Assembly: GCF_016899935.1 (NCBI RefSeq)
Contig: NZ_JACJJK010000006.1
Coordinates: forward strand, 1 to 64,000
DNA length: 64,000 nt
Origin: Olsenella uli
GTDB lineage: Bacteria; Actinomycetota; Coriobacteriia; Coriobacteriales; Atopobiaceae
Direction of reading: 5' to 3'
Below, piece after piece: positions 1-9,700 of the stretch. Numbering within the stretch: position 1 is the first letter of the stretch; the number at the start of each line of letters is the position of its first letter. The notes under the pieces are model-generated. The model did not search any database and was not told where the DNA came from. It saw only the letters and a list, made by a program, of their open reading frames with translations. The translations under genes and the position numbers were made by a program.

Positions 1-19
1 AGATGTGTATAAGAGACAG
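1..19 (+). other. Tn5/Nextera mosaic-end adapter (sequencing artefact)
   Basis: The first 19 bases, AGATGTGTATAAGAGACAG, are identical to the Tn5 transposase mosaic end used in Nextera libraries. The match is exact and sits at the very edge of the sequence, as expected for an untrimmed read end on an assembly contig. It should not be read as biology, and the neighbouring partial gene should be considered to start at base 20. Confidence 0.95.
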
Positions 20-127
20 GGCGTCCCCGTCCGACCCCACGTCCCCCGAGCCGACGACGAGCGCCGCGAGCGAGAGGGCCGCCGCGCAGACGAGCGCCAG
101 CGCGACGGCCGTCTCCCGTCGCCTCAC
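20..127 (-). CDS. Partial membrane-anchored protein of the tad operon, cut by the contig end
   Basis: A GTG at 125-127 overlaps the stop of the Flp pilin gene and opens a frame that runs off the contig edge. The visible residues start MRRRETAVALALVCAAALSL and form one N-terminal hydrophobic segment of about 20 residues after a basic start. In tad loci the gene after the Flp prepilin usually encodes another prepilin-like or TadE/TadG-type protein. The position fits that, but the TadE glutamate signature is not evident, so the identity is open. The sequence up to base 19 is adapter, not coding. Confidence 0.5.
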
Positions 128-318
128 AGCGAGTTGATGCCGTTCGAGATGGCCTCCCAGAGCTCGGAGACCCGGTCCCTGAACGCCAGGATCGCCATGA
201 TCGCTATGACCACGAGCACCCCGACGAGAATCGCGTACTCCGTGGTCCCCTGGCCCGACCTCCCGCCGAGCAGCTCCGCCACCCACGCCCGCGCCGTCGC
301 GCAACGAACTCGCTCCAT
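124..318 (-). CDS. flp: Flp/Tad type IVb prepilin
   Basis: Small protein of 64 residues and the probable major subunit of the Tad pilus. It has a short basic leader followed by GRSGQGTTEYAILVGVLVV. This fits a class III prepilin site, with cleavage after Gly, Glu at +5 and Tyr at +6 of the mature protein, and then a hydrophobic helix. I chose the ATG at 316-318 because GGGAGCGGGA lies directly upstream; a longer frame to 384 has no ribosome site. It follows tadC and precedes the truncated membrane protein. It would be processed by a TadV-type peptidase, which is not in the window. Confidence 0.9.
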   Translation of the reverse strand: MERVRCATARAWVAELLGGRSGQGTTEYAILVGVLVVIAIMAILAFRDRVSELWEAISNGINSL

Positions 319-340
319 TCCCGCTCCCTTCTTCGTCTTC

Positions 341-982
341 CTAACCGGCCGCCACCGAGCCCAAAAGGGGCCCGAGAATCGCAAGAAACATGGCGGGGAC
401 GATCAGCGTCCCCAGCGGTACCAGCATCTTCACCGGCACCCGCTCGATCTCCTCCTCCACCTGCGCGCGCTGCTCGTCCCGGATGACCTGGGCCTGTCGC
501 TCCAGCGCCTCCGCGAGCGGCGAGCCGAAGGTCAGCGCCTCGCCGACCACCGCCGCGAACCTCCTGAGCGCCGTGAGCCCCAGCTCGTCCGCCAGCGCCC
601 AGAGCGCCTCCTCGCGCCCCCGCACGCCGATCCGCCAGCCGAGCATCGCCTCCGAGAACGCGCGGGAGAGCGCGCCGTCGCTGCGCAAGCAGTAGAGGTC
701 GAGCGAAGCGTCGAAGGAGAGCCCCGCCGCGAGTCCCAGCGTCACGACGTCGAGCATCACGGGCAGCTCCGTCAGGCACGCCGAACGTCGTCGCGCGGCC
801 TCCTCCGCCCTTCTCGCCCGCCCGACGAGCGGGGCGTCGCGAACGGCGTGGCGAGCCCGTCCCGCCCGCTCGAGAAGGCGCCTCACGCCCGGCGGCACCC
901 TCCCGCCGGCGCCCGCCGCCAGGACGGAGCAGGCGGCGCACGCGGCGGAGCCTCCCAGAAGCAGCGCACCGGTCAGGTCCAT
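341..982 (-). CDS. tadC: Tad pilus inner-membrane platform protein TadC
   Basis: A protein of 213 residues with a type II secretion F (T2SF/GspF) domain. An N-terminal hydrophobic segment (residues 1-25) and a C-terminal one (about 187-210) flank a cytoplasmic helical part with the T2SF-like stretch LPVMLDVVTLGLAAGLSFDASL. TadC pairs with TadB to form the platform that couples the TadA ATPase to pilus assembly. The ATG at 980-982 overlaps the end of tadB by 10 bp, indicating translational coupling. It is shorter than many TadC proteins (about 300 aa), like compact actinobacterial versions. Confidence 0.85.
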   Translation of the reverse strand: MDLTGALLLGGSAACAACSVLAAGAGGRVPPGVRRLLERAGRARHAVRDAPLVGRARRAEEAARRRSACLTELPVMLDVVTLGLAAGLSFDASLDLYCLRSDGALSRAFSEAMLGWRIGVRGREEALWALADELGLTALRRFAAVVGEALTFGSPLAEALERQAQVIRDEQRAQVEEEIERVPVKMLVPLGTLIVPAMFLAILGPLLGSVAAG

Positions 983-1923
983 GTGGTCACCCCCGCCATG
1001 AGCCGCCTGATGATGAGCAGCGCCAGCGCGTCGAGGAGCGCAGCGACCGAGACGCACCCGATCCCCGCAGGGGTGAGCAGGCCGGCCTGGAAGTCCGGCG
1101 ACACGAGCGCCAGGATCGCGAGCATCGCCGCAGGCAGCAGGCACACGATTCTCACGGAGAGCCTCACCTGCGCCGTCTTGACCCCAAGCATCCTCTCGAA
1201 CTCGCCCTGGCGCTCAGCCAGCGAGGCGGAGCGCATGAGGAGGTCGCGCAGCGGGCTCCCCGTGCGATGCGAGATCACGAGGGCCGTCGCGAGGAGCTCC
1301 GCCCCCGGCGCATCGAGCTCGCGGGCCAGAAGCGCGACGGCCTCCTCCGTTGACGTCCCGCAGCGCAGACGCAGCGACATGCGCGCGAAGGCCTCGGAGA
1401 CCGGGCCGCGCTCGTGCGAGCCGACGTAGGACACCGCCTGCGCGAGCGTCTGGCCCGAGGCGAGGGCCACGGAGAGCGTCCGATAGACCCCCGGCATCGA
1501 GGCGGCCACCTCGCGCCGCGCGCGCTGCCGGCGCGACAGGTCGCGCACGGCGGTCGCCCCCGCCACGAGCGCCGCGGCGGCGGCGCCGGCGACCGGCGAC
1601 CCCATGAGGGCGCCCGCCACGAGCGCCAGGCCAACGAGACCACAGGCCAGGCCGACCGCCGCCGTGCGCTCGTCCAGCGCGAGCCCGCGCGCGGCGAGCA
1701 GCGCGACGAGCCTGCGCGAGCGAACGCGCCACAGCTCGATACCGAGAAGCACGTCGGCCAGCGGCGTGCGCGCGAGGCGCCGCAGCAGCCGCATCGCTCC
1801 CAGGGCCCAGCCCAGCAGGTGTCGCGAGACCGCGCTCTGCGACAGGTCATGCGCGCCTCCGAGCGTCAGGTCCGCGCAGAGCCCCGCGCTCAGGGCCGCT
1901 CCTGCAACAAGCAGGACCTCCAT
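973..1923 (-). CDS. tadB: Tad pilus inner-membrane platform protein TadB
   Basis: A protein of 316 residues with several hydrophobic segments (near the N-terminus, two around 100-135, and two at the C-terminus) and a central T2SF domain containing MPGVYRTLSVALASGQTLAQ and the DAPGAELLATALVISHRTGS region. It should be the partner of TadC in the inner-membrane platform of Flp pilus assembly. The ATG at 1921-1923 lies inside the end of the tadA frame, a 34-bp overlap typical of a translationally coupled operon. The order tadA-tadB-tadC-flp is the common actinobacterial arrangement. Confidence 0.87.
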   Translation of the reverse strand: MEVLLVAGAALSAGLCADLTLGGAHDLSQSAVSRHLLGWALGAMRLLRRLARTPLADVLLGIELWRVRSRRLVALLAARGLALDERTAAVGLACGLVGLALVAGALMGSPVAGAAAAALVAGATAVRDLSRRQRARREVAASMPGVYRTLSVALASGQTLAQAVSYVGSHERGPVSEAFARMSLRLRCGTSTEEAVALLARELDAPGAELLATALVISHRTGSPLRDLLMRSASLAERQGEFERMLGVKTAQVRLSVRIVCLLPAAMLAILALVSPDFQAGLLTPAGIGCVSVAALLDALALLIIRRLMAGVTTWT

Positions 1924-3227
1924 CGCTCCACCTCCCCCTCGTCCAGAAGGCCGTCCTCGACCGCCCGCGCCACGAAGGCCGGCTCCCTCCCGAGCGCCCA
2001 GGAGCGCTCGGCCAGGCTGAAGCCCACGCACTCGTCGAGCTGCGCGGAGCCGTCCGGCGCCCGAGAGACCTCCGTGAGCGACGTCACGAGCCGCTTGCCG
2101 TCGGCGAGGCGCCTCGTCACCACGATCAGGTCGATCGCGGTGGCGATCTGCTCCTCGATGAGGTCGGTCGGCAGGTCCATGCCAAAGCGGGCCATGAGGA
2201 CGAGGCGCATGACCGCCTCCTCGGCGCTTCCGGCATGAAGCGTCGTCAGAGACCCGGCGTGACCCGTGTTCAGCGCGTTGAGCATGTCGATGCACTCGCC
2301 CCCGCGCACCTCGCCGACCACGATTCGGTCGGGACGCATCCTGAGCGCGTTTTTCACCAGCTCCCTGATCGTCACCTCGCCGGTCCCCTCAATCGAGCTG
2401 TCCCGCGCCTCGAGGCGCACCAGGTTGGGATGCGAGTCAAAGCGCAGCTCCGCCGAGTCCTCGATCGTCACGATCCGCTCGCTCTGGGGGATCTCGCAGG
2501 ACAGCGCGTTGAGCAGCGTCGTCTTGCCCGACCCGGTGCCCCCGGCGACCGCGATCGAGCGGGAGCAGCGCACCGCCCAGGAGAGCAGCTGCGCGTACCA
2601 GGGCGGGACCGACCCCAGCTCGACGAGGCGGTCGAGGCTCCGGATGCGGTCCGAGAACTTGCGAATCGTCACGGCGGGGCCGTCTATGGCGATGGGGGCG
2701 GCGACCGCGTTCACGCGGTCCCCGTTGGGGAGACGGGCGCTCACGATGGGGCTCGCCCGGTCGAGGCGACGGCCGAGCGGGGCCAGGATGCGGTCGAGCA
2801 CGATCATGATCTGCTCGGGCGAGTCAAAGACGACGTCCGCCGGATGGAGCTCGCCGAGCCGCTCGTAGAAGAGGGCGCCGGCCCCGTTGATCATGACCTC
2901 GGATATCCCGTCGTCCTCGAGGAGGGGCTGGATGGGGCCGAGGCCGCAGATCTCGTCGGCGACCTGCCGGAGCAGCGTCTCCCGGTCCACGGTGACAACG
3001 AGGTCGTCACCGGTGTTGAGGATGGCCTCGAGCACCACGCGGAGCTCGGAACGCGCCCGGCCCGCGTCCTCGCCCGCCAGCATGGCGGCGATGGTGGCGA
3101 GTCCCAGGCGCTCGACCAGGTCCTTCTTGAGCCGCTCCCGCGCCCTTCTCAGGTCGTCGGAGGACCCCGCCGCAGGCTCGGCAGACCGGGACGCCTCGAC
3201 CTCGCGCACGCGCTCCAGAACGCTCAC
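1890..3227 (-). CDS. tadA: Pilus assembly ATPase TadA/CpaF
   Basis: A 445-residue secretion ATPase that should power Flp pilus extension and retraction at the inner membrane. The Walker A motif is GGTGSGKTTLLNAL. It is followed by an ASP-box-like stretch (IVTIEDSAELRF), a His-box (ALNTGHAGSLTTLHAGSAEEA) and MRPDRIVVGEVRGGE, all diagnostic of the CpaF/VirB11-type family. The start is a GTG at 3225-3227 that directly abuts the stop of the cpaE-like gene (3228-3230). The length matches the family. I am confident of the family; the pilus role is inferred from neighbours and family. Confidence 0.95.
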   Translation of the reverse strand: MSVLERVREVEASRSAEPAAGSSDDLRRARERLKKDLVERLGLATIAAMLAGEDAGRARSELRVVLEAILNTGDDLVVTVDRETLLRQVADEICGLGPIQPLLEDDGISEVMINGAGALFYERLGELHPADVVFDSPEQIMIVLDRILAPLGRRLDRASPIVSARLPNGDRVNAVAAPIAIDGPAVTIRKFSDRIRSLDRLVELGSVPPWYAQLLSWAVRCSRSIAVAGGTGSGKTTLLNALSCEIPQSERIVTIEDSAELRFDSHPNLVRLEARDSSIEGTGEVTIRELVKNALRMRPDRIVVGEVRGGECIDMLNALNTGHAGSLTTLHAGSAEEAVMRLVLMARFGMDLPTDLIEEQIATAIDLIVVTRRLADGKRLVTSLTEVSRAPDGSAQLDECVGFSLAERSWALGREPAFVARAVEDGLLDEGEVERWRSCLLQERP

Positions 3228-4505
3228 CTAGCTCGCCTCCCTTCTCGATCTGAACGGGTTCCACCCACTGCGCTTGCGCGGCGCCTCGTAGGCGCGGCGC
3301 GCCTCGTCCGTCTCCGGGAGGCACCCGAGCTCCGCCAGCAGCTGCGCGAGCGCGGCGGCCACGGAGTCGGCGAAGGGGTAGCCGGGCTCGCAGAGCTCCT
3401 TCACGCGCCCTGCGGCGACGAGCTCGTCCACTTCGCCCCCGCCGTCGACCAGCCGGTAGGCCCGGGCCGCCTCGAGGCCGACCTCCGGGCGCGCGGCGGG
3501 GCGCGGCCGCGCCCGGGGGTCGCCGCGATTCTCGATCCTGGCGATTCTCGTCCTGGCCACCCCGAGGCGCACGGCGAGGCCGCTCATGCGGGCGAGCGCC
3601 GAGGCCGACCCAGGACGGTCGTCGGAGACGAGCACCAGCCGATCGGCGCGCTGGACCGCCTGCGCGACGGCGTCCGTGAACGTCGTCGAGGTGTCCACGA
3701 CCACAAGGTCGAACTCGCGTCCCGTCCAGGAGAGGAGCGCGTCGAGGCAGGGGGCGACGAGCTCCGCCGTCTCGGGCCGCGCGCACGGCCCCACGAGGCT
3801 CACGCCGGGGGCCGCCGACACGAGCATGCGGGCGAGAAGATCGGGGGTCGGCCGCGCCTCGCCCAGGGACGCGAGGTCGCTCCCTCCCGACAACCCGAAC
3901 CCGGCATAGGCGTTACCGCAGGAGAGGTCGAGGTCAATCAGACAGGTCCGCATCCCCCAGCGGGCCGCGAGCGTCGCCATGCACGCCGCGATCGTCGTCT
4001 TGCCCACCCCGCCGCGTCCCGAGCAGAGGACGAGGGCGGGGGCAGCGTCTTCGTCGGGGCGCTCCCGCTCGGGAGGGGCCTGCTCGCGCACGGGCTCGCG
4101 CGACGGCGGTGCGGCCGGCGGGGCGGCAGGCGTTTCGACGGGCGGGGCGGCGGCACGGCGCCGCTCGTCCTCCTCGTGCACGAGGTCGGCGAGGTCGATG
4201 ACATGGTCGATGCCTGCGCGCGAGGCCCGCGAGCGCAGCGACCCCGTCGCGGACTCGCACGCAAGCACGACGCTGCGCACGTTGCCGCCGTTGGCGATCG
4301 CGGCGGCGAGGTTGACGTCCGAGACGCCCTCGCGCACGGGCCCCACCACGATCCCCAGCTCCCCGGGGTCGGACACCTCCGACATGCGTCGCAGCGCGTC
4401 GGCGCTGCGGGCCACCGTCAGCCGCCCGTCCGCGTCCAGCGTTCCCACGACGCGTCGCACGAGCTCACGGCCCTCGTCGGCACAGTAGGTCGCCCACTCG
4501 CTCAT
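3228..4505 (-). CDS. cpaE: CpaE/TadZ-like MinD-family ATPase for pilus localisation
   Basis: A 425-residue protein with an N-terminal receiver-like region (1-110), a Pro/Glu-rich linker (about 115-155) and a MinD/ParA-type ATPase domain with deviant Walker A GRGGVGKTTIAACMA, switch region LIDLDLSCGN and FDLVVVDTSTTF. CpaE/TadZ proteins place the Tad machine at the cell pole or another site. The start ATG overlaps the 3' end of the SAF gene by 4 bp. The C-terminus ends in a basic tail (RKRSGWNPFRSRREAS), which is not typical and may contact membrane or DNA. Confidence 0.85.
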   Translation of the reverse strand: MSEWATYCADEGRELVRRVVGTLDADGRLTVARSADALRRMSEVSDPGELGIVVGPVREGVSDVNLAAAIANGGNVRSVVLACESATGSLRSRASRAGIDHVIDLADLVHEEDERRRAAAPPVETPAAPPAAPPSREPVREQAPPERERPDEDAAPALVLCSGRGGVGKTTIAACMATLAARWGMRTCLIDLDLSCGNAYAGFGLSGGSDLASLGEARPTPDLLARMLVSAAPGVSLVGPCARPETAELVAPCLDALLSWTGREFDLVVVDTSTTFTDAVAQAVQRADRLVLVSDDRPGSASALARMSGLAVRLGVARTRIARIENRGDPRARPRPAARPEVGLEAARAYRLVDGGGEVDELVAAGRVKELCEPGYPFADSVAAALAQLLAELGCLPETDEARRAYEAPRKRSGWNPFRSRREAS

Positions 4506-5254
4506 GAAGCGTCAGCCTCCTCTCCGTCACCCTCCGTTGCCTCGTCGTCCTTCTCGGCGTCCTTCTCGTCCTCCTCCGCCGGGACGCTCTGCGGCGCGGA
4601 CTGCTCGCCCTCGGCGAGCTCGAGCGCGTCCTCGCCGGGGAGAGCCAGCCTGAGGGTCCCCGCGTCGCTCGCCGCGAGCAGCCGTGCCACGTCGTCAGGC
4701 GCCACCGCGACGGTGATCGTGCCCGCGTCCATGAGCCCGGTCCCCGACTGCGGCATCGCGAGCACGCGCACGTCCTCGGAGACGAGCTGGACGCCGCCCT
4801 CGTCCGTCTCGTACGCCGCGAGCGACTCGCCCACGGCGGTCCCCGGGGGCACGCCGAGGTCGTCGTCCATGGGGACGCTCAGCGCCACCCGGTCCGACGG
4901 GACCTCAACGGCCTCCGCGTTGTCCCTGAAGTTGAGGCCCGTGAGCGGCACGCCTGCGGCAACGGGCACGCTCACCTCGGAGCCCAGCACGTCGTCGAGC
5001 GAGACGACGGCGTCGGCGGGCGCGAGGTCGACAAGCCACTCGCGCTCCGTGGCGTTCACCCGGGAGACGCTCTCCCCCGCCTCGATGCCCTCCGTCGCCA
5101 CGACGAGCGTCACCACCTCGCCCCCGTAGCGCTCGAGCGCCTCCTCGCGCACGCGCTCCGCCTGCTCGCGCGCGTTCTCCCCGTACGCGAGGCAGAGCGC
5201 TGCGGAGAGCAGCGCGCACGCCCCGGACGCGACCAGCCTCAGACGACGCCTCAC
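4502..5254 (-). CDS. cpaB: CpaB/RcpC-like SAF-domain pilus protein
   Basis: A 250-residue protein with one N-terminal membrane helix (LRLVASGACALLSAALCLAYG). A SAF-like domain follows (about 45-120, with VVATEGIEAGESVSRVNATE and VPVAAGVPLTGLNF), then an acidic, low-complexity tail rich in Glu/Asp. CpaB proteins act outside the inner membrane in Tad pilus assembly. I chose the GTG at 5252-5254 because the strong site GGGGAGGGG precedes it; an upstream frame to 5362 has no such site. It is the first gene of the tad operon. Confidence 0.75.
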   Translation of the reverse strand: MRRRLRLVASGACALLSAALCLAYGENAREQAERVREEALERYGGEVVTLVVATEGIEAGESVSRVNATEREWLVDLAPADAVVSLDDVLGSEVSVPVAAGVPLTGLNFRDNAEAVEVPSDRVALSVPMDDDLGVPPGTAVGESLAAYETDEGGVQLVSEDVRVLAMPQSGTGLMDAGTITVAVAPDDVARLLAASDAGTLRLALPGEDALELAEGEQSAPQSVPAEEDEKDAEKDDEATEGDGEEADAS

Positions 5255-5403
5255 GACCCCTCCCCTCGACCCGTCCGTTGGGTAGGGGAATTCTCCCGCC
5301 CCCAGACGCGAAATCGGGGTCGTCCGAAGAAAGTCGTTCGCGAGTCTGACGCACGCTTGCACGAATCTGCCGGAGGCGGCGTCATCGCAGACAGACGCGT
5401 CGC

Positions 5404-5432
5404 AGGTATCAGCAGTTTTTATTTATTATCAA
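5404..5432 (-). promoter_or_regulatory. Possible promoter of the tad operon
   Basis: In the AT-rich patch upstream of the pilus genes the minus strand carries TTGATA (5427-5432) and ATACCT (5404-5409) separated by 17 bp. The -35 is good and the -10 is weak. This is the only AT-rich stretch in the gap 5255-5486, which otherwise shows nothing recognisable. Confidence 0.35.
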
Positions 5433-5486
5433 ATTGCATGCACACAGGTCCTCCACATCGCGGAGGGCGGTGATTCAAATGTGCAT

Positions 5487-6611
5487 CTAGAGAACGACGT
5501 CCGGGTCCAGCGTGCGGGCGCTCTTTCTCATCTCGTCAGCGAGCGCTAGGTAGCAGCTGAGCCGCTCGCGCGAAAAGGCCCCTTGTTCGAAGTTGTCTCG
5601 GACGGCGCAGCCTGGCTCGTGCGTGTGGGTGCAGTCGTTGAAGCGGCACTCGAGCGCCGCCTCCGCGATCTCCGGGAACGCCTTTGCGAGCCCGCGCTCG
5701 TGCCCCACGAGCGGCAGGCTCCTGAGGCCGGGCACGTCCACGATCACGCCCGCGTGCGGCAGGCGCACCATGACACGCGAGACCGTGGTGTGACGGCCCG
5801 CGTCGTCCTTCTCGCGCACCTCGCCCGTGGCGAGCGCCTCATGGCCGAGAAGGGCGTTGAGCAGCGTGGACTTGCCGGCGCCCGACTCCCCGAGAATCAT
5901 CGCGCAGCTCAGGCGGGGCACGCAGTCGCGCACGGCCTCGATGCCGGCGCCCGTCGCCGAGGAGGTCACAACCACGCGCACCTCGTCGCCCACGAGCCGG
6001 CGCACGCTTCCCAGGTCGCGCTCGAGGTCGCAACCGTCGGCACGGTCGGCCTTGGTGAGCACCACGACGGGCTCGAGCCCGCAGTCCCGCGCCAGCACGA
6101 GCGAGCGCGCCACGCGCCCGAGCAGCAGCTCGCCGGCGCCGAGCGGCTGGACCACGAGGATCGTGTCCACGTTGGCAGCCAGCACCTGACGCTCCCCGCG
6201 GCTGCGGCCGCGCCAGCGCTCGAAGGAGGTGCGCCTCGGCAGCACCCGCTCGATCACGCCCATGTCATGACCGGGCGCGCGCCGCACCGCGACGCAGTCG
6301 CCCACGGCGGGCAGCAGGCACTCGTCCTTGTCGGCGTCCTGCTTGGCAAACGTGACGGCGTGCTCGGCGCGGAAGGCGTCCGACTCCGTGACCACCAGCG
6401 GAAAGCCGCGGTCGAGGCGCACCACAAAGCCGAGCGCCATCTCGTCGGCGTTTTCCGCCTGGGCGAGAAACACCTCGAAGGCGGTGCGCTGCGCGTCATC
6501 GAGCCGCAGGTCGCGGAAGGTGGGGAGGTCCTGCAGGGCGTCAATCGCGGGGAGGGTGATCTGCTGCTGGCGGCTCGCCCGCCGCCTGTTGACCCGTTTT
6601 GCCACCCGCAC
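5487..6611 (-). CDS. rsgA: Ribosome small-subunit GTPase RsgA
   Basis: A 374-residue circularly permuted GTPase that matures the 30S subunit. An OB-fold part covers residues about 60-130. Then the permuted G motifs appear: TKAD (G4), TSSATG (G5), GESGAGKSTLLNALLG (G1) and DVPGLRS (G3). The C-terminal zinc-binding module reads CRFNDCTHTHEPGC, with three Cys and one His as ligands. It matches the family in length and order. It has its own transcription unit between the pilus operon and the adhesin gene. Confidence 0.95.
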   Translation of the reverse strand: MRVAKRVNRRRASRQQQITLPAIDALQDLPTFRDLRLDDAQRTAFEVFLAQAENADEMALGFVVRLDRGFPLVVTESDAFRAEHAVTFAKQDADKDECLLPAVGDCVAVRRAPGHDMGVIERVLPRRTSFERWRGRSRGERQVLAANVDTILVVQPLGAGELLLGRVARSLVLARDCGLEPVVVLTKADRADGCDLERDLGSVRRLVGDEVRVVVTSSATGAGIEAVRDCVPRLSCAMILGESGAGKSTLLNALLGHEALATGEVREKDDAGRHTTVSRVMVRLPHAGVIVDVPGLRSLPLVGHERGLAKAFPEIAEAALECRFNDCTHTHEPGCAVRDNFEQGAFSRERLSCYLALADEMRKSARTLDPDVVL

Positions 6612-6703
6612 CTCCCGGCTTGCACGTATCTATCGGCAATCTTACCGCAAGCTGCTCAGGTCCCTGCGTTGTTGGTGGGAGGGCGAGAAGAACGGCGCGA
6701 TGC

Positions 6704-6735
6704 AAAAAACGGGCCCCGGCCGGAGCCGGGACCCG
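6704..6735 (-). terminator. Rho-independent terminator of the adhesin gene
   Basis: On the minus strand, downstream of the adhesin stop, an 11-bp GC-rich stem (CGGGTCCCGGC with GCCGGGGCCCG, one G:U pair) with a 3-nt loop is followed by six T (6704-6709). It is a textbook intrinsic terminator. Confidence 0.88.
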
Positions 6736-6762
6736 CCCTTGATGCGAAGAGCTCAGGTGACG

Positions 6763-9700
6763 CTACGCGTCGCGCCTCATGCGGACGAAGCCCGCAGCAA
6801 CGAGCGCGGCGCCGGCGGCAGCCGCCACGGCGGCGCCGGCGAACGACGTGACGTCACCGGTCTGCGGAATGGACTCGTCGGAGTCTACCGGCTCGTCCGG
6901 AGTACTCGGGGTGTCCGGGCCAGACTCGCTGGTGCCCCAGACGAGCACGAAGGGAGAGAAGCCGTTCTCCGCAGTGAACCTGATTCCGTGCTCGGTGTTC
7001 TCGACCTCCACGTATTCCTTCGTGGCGTCCTGAATCTCGGACTCGATGGCGCCGTTCTCCATCTCGCGGTCCAGGCCCTGGAAGTGCACGAGGCGGAACT
7101 CGGTGTTCTCATCGGTGCCCTCGGGATACGGCCAGTAGACGTCAACGGGCTTGTCGGTGGTCAGCCACGCGTTGCCGTTGTTGGCGTCGACGAGGTCGAT
7201 GTAGCGCGCCTCGTGACCGTCAACCGCAAAGGATCCGTCCTCGGCGGCGATGGTGTCGAGCGCATGATCGAGAAGCAGCCCGTCAAAGGCGGACGCCTCC
7301 TCGCCCGTCTCATCGCTCACGATGTGGTCGAAGAGCAGCGACGGGTTGACGTTCTGGTTGTCGACCGTCACGTCAATGCCGCTCCCGTTCACGTAGTACG
7401 TGGTCCCCGGCTGGATGACGGCGATGCCGAGGCCGGGATTGTCCGCGCGCAGGTCGGCGAGCGCACCGTTGAGGTCCTCGTCCGTCATGCCGTCTTCCAT
7501 CTCGATGGCGTCGGTCACGACGTCCTGCGGATTGTCAGCGGTGACGTAGCGGACGGTAAGGTCGCCACCCGCACCCTCCTCGGGAGTGGCCAGCACGCAG
7601 AGCATGGGCTCGGCGACGCCTGGCACGTCGATCTGGATGATGATGTTCTCGCGGTCGAGCTCGCCGGTGTAAATGAGCATCTTGTACTGCTTGAAGAGGG
7701 CGTCCTCAGCTGCGGGGTCAAACTCGTCGGAGAGGTAGGTTTCGCCCGTCTCGGTATCGGTGAACTGCAGGCGGAGCGGCTTGGTGCCCTCGAACTGAGG
7801 ATCGGGATCGATGCGATAGAGGAACTTGTGGGAGCCGCCGTCCTCGATGGCGGAATTCTCCTCGCCATACCTGGTGATCTTCCAGGTGGACTGACCATCC
7901 ACCGTGTAAATCGTCAGATAGTCGCTCAGATCGGCACCAGAATCCGCGTTTGCGATTCCGGCGTCCTCGAGGGCGTCGTTCACCTCATCGGGGAGTGTGA
8001 AGTAGAAGCCCGGGTCGGGCAGGGAGTTCTCAGAGACGTAACTTCCGTCCGCGCCGTTGATGACACCCTCGTAGCCCTGATCGCCACCCATGTAGATGGT
8101 GATGTCCGCAGGCTGGATGCTGGCGACGCCTGCCTCGATCCAGCCGGCGTAGACGACGGTCCAGTTGTCGGTCAGAGACTGGCTGAAGTCAAAGCGCTCG
8201 GTGCACTCCTTGTCGGCAAACCAACCGGCAAAGACCCACTTCGTGTCAGGGTCAGTCGATCCGCGCTTCGGGTCGGCGGTGGGCTGCTCGGCGGTGCCTT
8301 CGTACTCGATCGCGGTCTGGTCGTCGGGCATGCCGGTGACCTGGTCCGCCTCGTCCTCAGGAACGTTCTTGTCGAACGTGACGCCCACGAGCGGCGCATA
8401 GACGTACGTGCGATCGCAATCGAAGCTGTTGGCGTGCTCGGCCGTGTGGCCGGCATAATCCGAGCAGACGTCCGTGCACTCGTATCGCTTCACGCCGTAG
8501 GTGTCGGACGTCGCCTGGTCGGTCACCTCGCCGTTCTCCCAGTCGTACTTGTGGTGGGAGAGCTGAGCGGTGGTAAGGCTGCCAATCTTGGCGGTCTCGC
8601 CACCGATGACGTAGTCACGGTCCGGCGTGAACGTCTCACCGGTCTCCTCGTCGGTCATCTCCTGACCGATGTGCTGATCGTCAAACAGGTCGCCGTCGTT
8701 GTCGCTCTTGTTCCCCTCAGCGTTGCCGCGCGCATAGCCCGACGTCATGAACGGGTTGAGGAGCAGCGTGTGGCTATCCTGCTCCTCGTCGTTCAGCGCG
8801 AGCGCAGCACCGGTGAGCACGGGTGCCGTTTCGCTCTTAAGGTTGTCGACGGCGTTCGAGTTCAGGTCGTAGGCAACGACCGTCGTGTCCCCGGTCGTCT
8901 CGACCGCACCCTTCCTGCCGACGCCGCCGAGCCACGGAGAGCCGGGCTGCGCCTCGGAGGTGCCGCCGGAGACGGTGAGCTTGTGGCCCACAAGCCACAG
9001 ATCGCCTGCAGTGTAGGAGAGCAGCTTCTCACCGTTGCAGCGAAGGTCGACCGTGCAGTCCGTCAGCGAGGAGTCCTTTGACTGGATGTAGATGCCGGCA
9101 TAGCCGTTGTGCAGCACCTCGAGCTTGGTGTCGGTCATCTCAAAGCCGATGCACGAAAGCGCGTGGCCACCCTTGTTGCCGTTCATCTGAATCGTCGAGT
9201 TGTCAACGATCCAGTAGCCCGAGTTGCACGCATTTCCCTTGTTGTTGTTTACCAGGATCTCGGAGTTATTGACGTAGATGTTGACGTTGTTGATGGCAAA
9301 GCCGCCGGCAGCGTTGTCCTGGAAGTCGACCTTGGAGTCCTCGATGAAGATGGCGTCGTATCCGGTCTTGTTGTCACCGGAGTAGAAGCAGTTGATGTTG
9401 CCGCCGTCCGTCGTCATACCCGTCGCGCTCATCGTGGAGCCGTTCACAAGCTTCAGCACGGAGCCCGCATACATGGCGTAGCTCCAGCCATTCTTGTTGT
9501 TCGTGGTCGAAATGTCGCACCCATCGAACGTCACGGCGCCGTCAGAACCGTACAGGCCGAGGAACTGGCCGTTGTAGCCGGTAGCACTGAGCGTGCAGTT
9601 CGTAAGGTTGATGTCACCGCCAAAGAAGTAGATCGCGGCGTCGTAACCAGCGCTCGTGGTCTTTGTGGCACCCTCAGCGGTGACGAACGTGCAGTTCTTA

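Noticed and set aside
5-5129. Very long open frames on the plus strand across the pilus operon
   Set aside because: They are antisense to clear tad genes, have Arg/Ala/His-rich composition and no motifs. High GC makes such shadow frames common throughout the window.
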